Assembly: GCF_900111405.1 (NCBI RefSeq) | Contig: NZ_FOHJ01000006.1 | Coordinates: 186,001 to 250,000 of the forward strand | Length of the DNA stretch: 64,000 nucleotides | Direction of reading: 5' to 3' | Source of the DNA: Salinibacillus kushneri | GTDB lineage: Bacteria > Bacillota > Bacilli > Bacillales > Alkalibacillaceae | Shown here: positions 57,397 through 64,000 of the stretch, one piece after another | Layout of the letters: every line of letters begins with the position of its first letter | Position numbering within the stretch: position 1 is the stretch's first letter | Made by a program: the position numbers and the translations under genes | Notes under the pieces: model-generated | The model's database searches: none | What the model saw: only the letters and a program-made list of their open reading frames with translations | What the model was told of the DNA's origin: nothing

Positions 57397-57909
57397 TTAA
57401 TATTCCATTAATGTTAATACATCATAGCCTTGAAGCTTTTCACGACCATGTAAATAAGAAAGTTCAATTAAAAATGCACACCCCGCTACAATTCCGCCTA
57501 ACTGCTCAACCAGATTAATGGTTGCTTCTATTGTACCACCGGTTGCAAGCAAGTCATCTGTAATCAAAACGCGTTGTCCTGGTTTAATTGCGTCTTTATG
57601 AATAGTTAAAATATCTTTCCCATATTCCAATCCGTAATCAACTTTGATGACTTCACGGGGAAGCTTTCCTTCCTTTCGTACAGGTGCGAAGCCTACTTCA
57701 AGAGCATAGGAAACCGGGCAGCCAATGATAAAGCCACGAGCTTCAGGACCGACAACTAAATCAATATTTAATTGATCGGCGTAGGTGACAATTTCGTCTA
57801 CTGCAGATTTAAATGCCTTTCCATTGTCCATTAAAGTCGTTATATCTTTAAATTCAATTCCTTCCTTGGGCCAATCATTTACAAGTGTAATATACTTTTT
57901 ATAATCCAT
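57397..57909 (-). CDS. apt: Adenine phosphoribosyltransferase
   Basis: A 170-residue purine salvage enzyme that turns adenine and PRPP into AMP. The PRPP loop [18 protein letters not shown] (near 117-134) and the adenine-site [13 protein letters not shown] (near 55) are clear. The ATG at 57909 is used because GGAGG lies 9 bases before it and gives the standard 170 residues. It overlaps the recJ stop by 11 bp. Confidence 0.96.
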   Translation of the reverse strand: MDYKKYITLVNDWPKEGIEFKDITTLMDNGKAFKSAVDEIVTYADQLNIDLVVGPEARGFIIGCPVSYALEVGFAPVRKEGKLPREVIKVDYGLEYGKDILTIHKDAIKPGQRVLITDDLLATGGTIEATINLVEQLGGIVAGCAFLIELSYLHGREKLQGYDVLTLMEY

Positions 57910-60238
57910 GTGCAACTTCCTCCTTCAAGTGGTCACCCGTCATCTGCTCGTTGAACCACTTTTTCAATTCTTTATAAGTCGAATAATATAATGTTTTCTC
58001 AACTTCTATTTGATTCATTTTCAATTGATAGGTAGCAGATTCCGTTAAATCCTTTTTAGCTGGTTGTTTAACGTATACTAGTTCTCTATCCTCTATTCTA
58101 ACAAATTGCAACTCTAAAAACACTTTTATCATAAAGTCCAGGAAATTCAAAGACCACCCACGTGACCTGGCAAGTGCTGATCTTTCTTTATCTAAATCCA
58201 GACTTCCCCGTTTCATCATGATGCCATAAAACCATTTAAAGTGCTCCCGATTCGGGATTTGATTAAAGTAATTTTCTTCGTTCATTTTAAAATAAGCAAA
58301 GATATTTTTGGGATTTAATTCCTTTAATACTTCGGTCACCTGATCTAAAGATAATGGAAGATCAATAAACCATAAATGGGACCCATCATAAGATGTTGTT
58401 TCTTTCCACTGGTCAATATGAAACACTTGAAGATGCTTGTACATCCAATCTTCTATTTCGGTTGATGAATCAAAATAGATAGCGACATGATTCTGTGTAT
58501 CTAAATCCTGAATCTGCTTTTGCAAGTGTTTAGTTCCACGAAAATCAAATAATTGCCATTCCAAAATTTCCAGGTCTTTCATCATAATCTGCAGCTTTTT
58601 ATGGCCATTCCATTCATTAATACTTAGCTCTCCAACAATAGATATTTTCGCATGAGGAGAAATTCTAGTATATAAATGGCCCATGCCAAAGCCCACAGCG
58701 TCAATTATTTTAGTATCTTCCTGGAAGTTCATTTTTAAATGATTCTGATTGGCGCCAATCAAACGAATTTCTTTGGGATCCTTCTCAGCTAATTGAAAAA
58801 GTGGTTTTGGATTGCCCATACCAAATGGAGCCAATTGTTCGATTTCATGAATTAACTCAACACTAATCTCTCTCATGTTCATCTGCTTATCAATCGTTAA
58901 AATAGGCTGAAAATCTGTTTTAGAAAGCTTCTTATTAGCTAATTCACTAAGATTGTTACGTAAAGGACTGATTTCATCTACTGCAACTGTCATTCCTGCT
59001 GCCTGGGCATGTCCACCAAAGCTGATAAACCGATCCTTAATTTCCATACAATTTTCAAATAGGTTAAATGCTTCAATACTTCGAGCGGAGCCTTTAGCCT
59101 CCTGTTTATCTGTATCTATCCCTAAAACAATCGTGGGCTTGGAGTAAGACTGAACAAGACGGGAGGCAACAATCCCTAATACGCCGGGATTCCAGTCTTC
59201 TTTAGCTACGACTAAAACGCCATCTTCATGAAAACCGTTCTCCTCAATCATTCCCTGGGCCTCTTTTGTAATCTCAGATACTAACTTTTGACGTTCCTGG
59301 TTTAAACGTTGTACCTCTTCAGCTAGTTCCCGGGCCACCTCTATGTCCTGCTCCAGTAATAAATCTACAGCAAGTGAAGCATCCTGTAATCGGCCAACTG
59401 CATTTAACCGTGGACCGATTCCAAATCCGATATTTTCTTCTGTCACATCTCCCTCAATGCCGCAAACCTCTTTCAGCATCTTAATACCTGGACGATTGGA
59501 AGATGTCAAAGACCTCAACCCATAGTATACAAGGACACGATTTTCAGCTTGTAAGGGGACTAAGTCCGCAATCGTTCCAATCGATACAAGTTCAAGTAAA
59601 TGCTGGGGAAACGTCCCCAAAAGTGCATGAGCAAGTTTAAAAGCAACCCCCACACCTGCTAATTCATCAAAAGGATAAGTAGAGGAGACTTTGGGATGGA
59701 TAATCGCTACGGCTTCTGGCATTTCCTCCTGAGCTTCGTGGTGATCGGTAATAATCAAATCCACACCTAACTCCTTTGCTATGTTCGCTTCATGAACGGC
59801 CGCAATTCCGGTATCAACAGTAATAATCAAAGAAATATTCGCTTCCTTCGCCTGTCGGAAAGCAGCCTCATTAGGTCCATAACCTTCTGTGAAACGGTTG
59901 GGTATGTAAAAATCCACAATCGCTCCCTTTTCTCTTAAAGCTTCTATTAGAACCGTTGTGGAGGTTACACCATCTGCATCATAGTCTCCAAAAACCAAGA
60001 TTTTTTCCTGATCTAGTATCGCTTTTTCAATTCGGTCAATGGCTTTTTTCATATCTGAAAATAAAAAGGGATCATGGAGATCCTCTAAGGTAGGTGATAA
60101 AAATCTTTTTGCTGTATTTGTATCCTTAATGCCTCTATTCATTAAAAGCTCTTTCGTTATCTTTGATATGGGTAAGTCAATGACAGATTCATCATCTTGC
60201 TCTTCTTTCACATGCCATTGTGCTTTACTTTCAATCAT
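57899..60238 (-). CDS. recJ: Single-stranded-DNA exonuclease RecJ
   Basis: A 779-residue 5'-3' exonuclease of the DHH family for recombination and mismatch repair. Motif [13 protein letters not shown] (near 81-92), TVDTGIAA and the DHH motif TDHHEAQ (near 163) form the metal site. DHHA1 has [13 protein letters not shown], and an OB fold follows. The long C-terminal extension (after about 560) is typical for Bacillus RecJ. It overlaps apt. Confidence 0.95.
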   Translation of the reverse strand: MIESKAQWHVKEEQDDESVIDLPISKITKELLMNRGIKDTNTAKRFLSPTLEDLHDPFLFSDMKKAIDRIEKAILDQEKILVFGDYDADGVTSTTVLIEALREKGAIVDFYIPNRFTEGYGPNEAAFRQAKEANISLIITVDTGIAAVHEANIAKELGVDLIITDHHEAQEEMPEAVAIIHPKVSSTYPFDELAGVGVAFKLAHALLGTFPQHLLELVSIGTIADLVPLQAENRVLVYYGLRSLTSSNRPGIKMLKEVCGIEGDVTEENIGFGIGPRLNAVGRLQDASLAVDLLLEQDIEVARELAEEVQRLNQERQKLVSEITKEAQGMIEENGFHEDGVLVVAKEDWNPGVLGIVASRLVQSYSKPTIVLGIDTDKQEAKGSARSIEAFNLFENCMEIKDRFISFGGHAQAAGMTVAVDEISPLRNNLSELANKKLSKTDFQPILTIDKQMNMREISVELIHEIEQLAPFGMGNPKPLFQLAEKDPKEIRLIGANQNHLKMNFQEDTKIIDAVGFGMGHLYTRISPHAKISIVGELSINEWNGHKKLQIMMKDLEILEWQLFDFRGTKHLQKQIQDLDTQNHVAIYFDSSTEIEDWMYKHLQVFHIDQWKETTSYDGSHLWFIDLPLSLDQVTEVLKELNPKNIFAYFKMNEENYFNQIPNREHFKWFYGIMMKRGSLDLDKERSALARSRGWSLNFLDFMIKVFLELQFVRIEDRELVYVKQPAKKDLTESATYQLKMNQIEVEKTLYYSTYKELKKWFNEQMTGDHLKEEVAHGL

Positions 60239-60405
60239 AAATTCACCCCTAACGAACCTATTATACTAGAGGTTGTCAGGGGTAGCAAATCGAATTTCCT
60301 TCCACATATGGTTTGGCAATATTCACAAATATTGTTAATCATTCTGCCTTAGTTAAACGCAATTTAAACAAATCACCCTTTACATTATGAAAATTATTAA
60401 AAAAT

Positions 60406-60741
60406 CTATCGTTTTGACGTATCTGATTCGTTTGTTTCATCCTTTGTGATGTCCTCATTTTCCAATGCTATTTCACGATTCTCATGGTTTGGATCATTTT
60501 GATGGTGTTCTTGTTTTAACTGCTTAAGCGTCCTCTGCAGCCGGTAGATTTTCACAAATCCAAACGCTGCGGTCATGACACTTCCCATTAAAACAGAAAT
60601 TAATATAACCAAGATTAAGGGAGCTTCTCTAGTAAAAAACAAAAAATTTACTGGTACAGCATCCACATTAATGACAGCAAATATCGCAACAAGTAATGCG
60701 AAAATAATAGCAAATATAATGGATGTTTGTGCCTTCATCAC
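60406..60741 (-). CDS. yrvD: LapA-domain membrane protein YrvD
   Basis: A 111-residue protein with two membrane helices (about 6-28 and 41-64) and the DUF1049/LapA motif AVINVDAVPVNFLFF between them. A charged cytoplasmic tail with a short coiled coil follows. The role in Gram-positive cells is unknown. Its place between recJ and secDF is as in B. subtilis. Confidence 0.85.
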   Translation of the reverse strand: MMKAQTSIIFAIIFALLVAIFAVINVDAVPVNFLFFTREAPLILVILISVLMGSVMTAAFGFVKIYRLQRTLKQLKQEHHQNDPNHENREIALENEDITKDETNESDTSKR

Positions 60742-60792
60742 CTGTCACCTCTTCACTATAAAGTGTAATTGATTGATTCCGTGCTTATGCAT

Positions 60793-60928
60793 AAGAGGCT
60801 GGGACAACAGTTTTTTGTCAAAGAAAACGAAAAGAAATGGATAGGATGGAGGCTGCAGAATCCCGCTCCGGAAATACCTTTCATTGATCTTCTTTAGATG
60901 GATTGTCTTGGATACGTCCCAGCCTCTT
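60793..60928. repeat. GAGGCTGGGAC intergenic repeat element
   Basis: A 136-bp block bounded by the exact 13-bp inverted repeats AAGAGGCTGGGAC and GTCCCAGCCTCTT. Similar GAGGCTGGGACA-type blocks are frequent between genes in Firmicutes. It lies just past secDF and may form its terminator: a T-rich tract is found inside (near 60811) and after it on the minus strand. Confidence 0.75.
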
Positions 60929-60938
60929 AAACACTTTT

Positions 60939-63212
60939 TTATACCTGTGGACCACCAGTTTGCTTTTTCTTTTCAAATTGAATAGGCTTCTTATCAAGCA
61001 TTTTTCCTCTCCATACAAGCCATATTTGAGCAGCAAGGAATAAAGAAGAATACATGCCGACAATCAAACCAACCACTAATGCAAAGGAGAAATTCGTAAT
61101 AGCTGTTGCTCCGAAGATTAAGAGCATAAGAGCAGCAGCAATCGTTGTGATCGTTGTATTCACACTTCTGGTTATGGTTTGCATTAAACTCTTATTCACT
61201 ATTCCTGCCAGCTCTTTAAATGATTTCACCCTTCTCCTCATGCGTAAATTTTCTCTAATACGGTCAAAAGTTACAATCGTATCATTAATAGAATAACCAA
61301 CAATCGTCAAAATAGCTGCAATAATGGTAATATCAAATTCCAATTGGAAAATACTGAATAAGGCTAATACAAAGAATGCATCATGCAGCAATGCAATAAT
61401 TGCTGTAAGGGCAAAATAGAACTCGAACCTTATGGTTACATAAATAATGATGCCAATGGATGCAATTAAAACAGCTAAAACTGCATTTTTAGCGAGCTCC
61501 TGGCTCACCTCAGGTGACACCGTGCCCACATTCGGTTCATTACCATATGTATCAGTAAAATAAGCTTTCACATCTGCTATTTCATCTTCTGATAATACAC
61601 GGTCAAAGCGTACCATCACGATTTCGTTTTGATCACCGGCTCGTGTATACTCTTCAGGTTCTAATCCTAATTCTTCAAATCCATTTTCTACTTCTTCAAC
61701 TTTTATCGTATCGTCTGCGAGGACCTGAACACGGGAACCGTTCGTAAAATCGATTCCTAAATTTAATCGGAAAGCAGAGAGGAATATAACCCCTACCACA
61801 ATTAATACCGTAGAAGCCATAAGAAATTTCTTACGATGCTTTACAATATCAAAGAATTTCCCGAAAAATGTTGGCTCTACTTCCTCACCTTTTGTAATAT
61901 CTTTAATTTCGTTTTTCTTCACACCAAACCAGCCTGGTCTTTTATTTAAGAACTTGCTGTTTACCCAAAGCCCCATTAATAAACGGGTACCATAAACAGC
62001 AGTAACAAAACTTACTAAAATACTTACAATTAACATAGTCGCAAACCCTTTTACAGAGCTTGTTCCATACATAAATAATACCGCTGCAGCTATTAATGTT
62101 GTAATATTGGCGTCAAAAATAGCTGAAAGAGATTGCTTATTCCCTGAACGATAAGCCGAGAGTGTGCTTTTACCTGCTTTTAACTCTTCCCTAATCCGTT
62201 CAAAGGTAATAACATTCGCATCAACTGCCATACCAACCCCGAGCACTAATGCGGCCAGACCTGGTAAAGTTAACACACCGTTCATAAGATTAAAAATGAG
62301 TAAGATTAAAAAGATATAGGCACTGATGGTAATAACAGACACAACTCCAGGAAAGCGGTAGTAACCAATCATAAATAAGAAGATTAAACCAACGCCAATA
62401 GCACTGGCAATGATTGTTTTATTTAACGACTGTTCACCAAATTGGGCACCGACGGATTCAGAATACATTTCTGTCATATTTACAGGTAGAGATCCTGCGT
62501 TTAAGATATCCGCTAAACGCTGTGCAGAATCCACCGTAAAGTTGCCACTAATCATAACCTGACTTGTATTTAATGTTTCACCGACAGTGGGATCGGAAAC
62601 ATATTTAGGATCTTCCTTATTGGATTCCGCCTGGTATGTATCTCCCTCTTCATAATCCATCCAAATAACAAGACGGTTATCGTCAGGGCCAGGAATAGCA
62701 GGGTCATTCATGTCAGCAATCTTACTTGTGACATCAGCAAATTTACTGGCACTCTTCAAATCTACGGTAACAATCGGTTCATTTGTGTTTGGATCGAAGT
62801 CTTGCTGTGCACTCCCTTCCACAATATCCGAACCATTTAAATACTCTTTATCATTCACGTCACGAAAGGATAAACGTGCCTGTGTCGACAGCAACTCACG
62901 AGCCTCTGACTGATCCTGAATACCTGCCAGTTGCACACGTATACGGTTATTCCCTTCTATATCAATTTGGGTTTCACTAATCCCTAGAACATCAACCCGT
63001 TCACGTAACGCTTCTACTGTTGCATTCATAACCGTACTATTGATTTCCTGATCTTCATCAATAGGCTCTACTTCATATAAAATTTCAAATCCACCCTGCA
63101 AATCAAGGCCTAATGGAATGCCTTTAGAAATATTCGTTGTCGTTGTTCCGATTACTCCTGCCAAAATGAATGTGATTAGGAAAAAAGCCATTATTCTACC
63201 TTTTTTAACCAT
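60939..63212 (-). CDS. secDF: SecDF, fused protein-export subunits
   Basis: A 757-residue fusion of SecD (about 1-430) and SecF (about 455-757) with 12 membrane helices, which uses the proton gradient to pull exported proteins through SecYEG. SecD shows GLDLQGGFEILYEV and GLAALVLGVGMAVDANVITFERIREEL (two parts); SecF shows LGIDFTNGSRVQV and VGYSINDTIVTFDRIRENL. The fused form is that of Bacillus. It precedes comN on the same strand order as B. subtilis. Confidence 0.96.
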   Translation of the reverse strand: MVKKGRIMAFFLITFILAGVIGTTTTNISKGIPLGLDLQGGFEILYEVEPIDEDQEINSTVMNATVEALRERVDVLGISETQIDIEGNNRIRVQLAGIQDQSEARELLSTQARLSFRDVNDKEYLNGSDIVEGSAQQDFDPNTNEPIVTVDLKSASKFADVTSKIADMNDPAIPGPDDNRLVIWMDYEEGDTYQAESNKEDPKYVSDPTVGETLNTSQVMISGNFTVDSAQRLADILNAGSLPVNMTEMYSESVGAQFGEQSLNKTIIASAIGVGLIFLFMIGYYRFPGVVSVITISAYIFLILLIFNLMNGVLTLPGLAALVLGVGMAVDANVITFERIREELKAGKSTLSAYRSGNKQSLSAIFDANITTLIAAAVLFMYGTSSVKGFATMLIVSILVSFVTAVYGTRLLMGLWVNSKFLNKRPGWFGVKKNEIKDITKGEEVEPTFFGKFFDIVKHRKKFLMASTVLIVVGVIFLSAFRLNLGIDFTNGSRVQVLADDTIKVEEVENGFEELGLEPEEYTRAGDQNEIVMVRFDRVLSEDEIADVKAYFTDTYGNEPNVGTVSPEVSQELAKNAVLAVLIASIGIIIYVTIRFEFYFALTAIIALLHDAFFVLALFSIFQLEFDITIIAAILTIVGYSINDTIVTFDRIRENLRMRRRVKSFKELAGIVNKSLMQTITRSVNTTITTIAAALMLLIFGATAITNFSFALVVGLIVGMYSSLFLAAQIWLVWRGKMLDKKPIQFEKKKQTGGPQV

Positions 63213-63284
63213 GTTGTCGTGCTCCTCCTTATATTACACCTTGAACAAAACAAACCCTTATGTACAAAACCTTCATGCTATTCT

Positions 63285-63581
63285 CTATAAATCATTTCCA
63301 GTAAGTGCCTCAATCTGTGCCATTAAATCATCATTTCGTTCCTGATAAATTTCCCGAGCTAAATAGCTCATAAATACCCCTGAGTCTAAATGCAGAATAT
63401 CCTGAACCACTTCATATAATCGTTTATCAATGTCCTTTTTCCACACTTTCTTTATCAGACAATTCCACACCTGCTCTTCGGTAGCTTTGTCGTAGCCGAG
63501 TACATGAAGCTCATCGACTTTACTTTGTAAAGCAGGTGAAACAAATGTGTGCCATTCTGTAACTGTCCTTACATCTTTCAT
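63285..63581 (-). CDS. comN: Post-transcriptional regulator ComN
   Basis: A 98-residue protein of the Post_transc_reg family with LQSKVDELHVLGYDKATEEQVW and KDIDKRLYEVVQDIL, quoted as separate parts. In B. subtilis ComN (YrzD) acts on comE mRNA and helps place it at division sites and poles. The ATG at 63581 follows AGGGGG by 7 bases and gives the B. subtilis length; an ATG 14 codons upstream lacks support. Confidence 0.85.
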   Translation of the reverse strand: MKDVRTVTEWHTFVSPALQSKVDELHVLGYDKATEEQVWNCLIKKVWKKDIDKRLYEVVQDILHLDSGVFMSYLAREIYQERNDDLMAQIEALTGNDL

Positions 63582-63717
63582 GAACCTGCCCCCTATAGTA
63601 CTTACCTTCTCAAATAAACTCAAAAAAACAGAAATCCTCCATTCATTTTAAATACATATAACAAAGAATAATGTCACGTCTAAACGTGATAGAAAACAAA
63701 AAAGCTATACAGGGCTT

Positions 63718-63748
63718 GTCATGCTTGACCACCCTTCATGCATATACA
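63718..63748 (+). promoter_or_regulatory. Possible sigma-E promoter of spoVB
   Basis: GTCATGCT (63718-63725) and CATATACA (63741-63748), 15 bases apart, each match 6 of 8 positions of the sigma-E consensus as I recall it. spoVB is a sigma-E gene in B. subtilis. The match is weak. Confidence 0.3.
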
Positions 63749-63794
63749 TTCATTGTATACGATTTTTACACTTTTGAGAAGGCAGGGCAAATAC

Positions 63795-64000
63795 ATGGCA
63801 AAACAAACATTCATACAAGGTACTCTTGTATTAATTATTGCTGGTTTAATAACACGATTTTTAGGCTTTATCAATCGCATTGTTGTTGCACGAATTATGG
63901 GCGAAGAAGGGGTAGGTCTGTATATGATGGCCTTACCTACTCTATTTCTTGTTATTACGATTACCCACTTCGGTTTACCTGTAGCCATTTCAAAAAGAGT
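63795..64000 (+). CDS. spoVB: SpoVB, stage V sporulation protein B (N-terminal part)
   Basis: The first 68 residues of a MOP-superfamily membrane protein, cut by the right edge. MAKQTFIQGTLVLI opens it, followed by LGFINRIVVARIMGEEGVGLYMM, given here as two segments (LGFINRIVVAR and GEEGVGLYMM), which match SpoVB. SpoVB is thought to flip lipid precursors for the spore cortex. It is divergent from comN, as in B. subtilis. Confidence 0.92.
   Translation, partial: MAKQTFIQGTLVLIIAGLITRFLGFINRIVVARIMGEEGVGLYMMALPTLFLVITITHFGLPVAISKR

Overview
The window is a gene-dense, low-GC chromosomal segment from an endospore-forming member of the Bacillaceae. Spore genes (sda, sigK, a yjcZ-type gene, an rsfA-type gene, spoVB), the late competence operon (comEA/EB/EC, comER, comN), two T-box aminoacyl-tRNA synthetase leaders and Bacillus-like gene order all point there. 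A complete-looking arg/car cluster, an Mrp-type Na+/H+ antiporter operon and several families of intergenic repeats suggest a halotolerant relative of Oceanobacillus or Virgibacillus; the genus is inference.

Layout. 1-8.1 kb: comEC (cut by the edge), comEB and comEA on the minus strand, comER on the plus strand, an acetyltransferase, then the minus-strand block yqeM-rsfS-yqeK-nadD-yhbY-aroE-yqeH-yqeG (ribosome assembly, NAD, shikimate). 8.2-8.7 kb: a cluster of DnaA boxes and the small checkpoint gene sda, which is too short for a simple ORF cut-off. 8.8-14.1 kb: an mrp antiporter operon reading A-C-D-E-F-G with no mrpB. 14.2-15.2 kb: an uninterrupted sigK and a short YjcZ-type protein. 15.2-26.5 kb: mtnN, yrrS, pbpI, greA, udk, yrrM, mltG, yrzB, ruvX, ireB, alaS with an alanine T-box. 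26.9-37.7 kb: intergenic repeats, an AI-2E-family permease, recD2, a TPR protein, mnmA-cysteine desulfurase-cymR, a YczE-type membrane protein, rarA and an RsfA-family gene. 38.0-46.2 kb: argG-argH, then carA-carB-argF, each group preceded by paired ArgR boxes. 46.2-50.4 kb: 6S RNA, aspS, hisS with a T-box, and a small HTH gene. 50.5-54.3 kb: a cell-wall amidase and an ArsR/SRPBCC/VOC trio. 54.5-64 kb: dtd, relA, apt, recJ, yrvD, secDF, comN and the start of spoVB.

How the genes work together. Most of the window is ancestral Bacillaceae backbone: translation and tRNA modification, ribosome assembly, recombination and repair, stringent response, cell-wall synthesis and protein export. The arginine cluster supplies the last steps from ornithine and carbamoyl phosphate to arginine and appears to be one ArgR regulon. 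ComN, at the far end, is known in B. subtilis to act on comE mRNA, which is encoded at the near end.

I did not find a clearly new defence or mobile system: no CRISPR array, transposase, integrase or prophage gene was recognised. The points most worth following are the missing mrpB, the paired ARG boxes, the Asp/His-overlapping T-box specifier, a 6S RNA with the arginine cluster directly downstream, an unexplained multi-helix element at 37767-37830, and the unannotated repeat families between genes.
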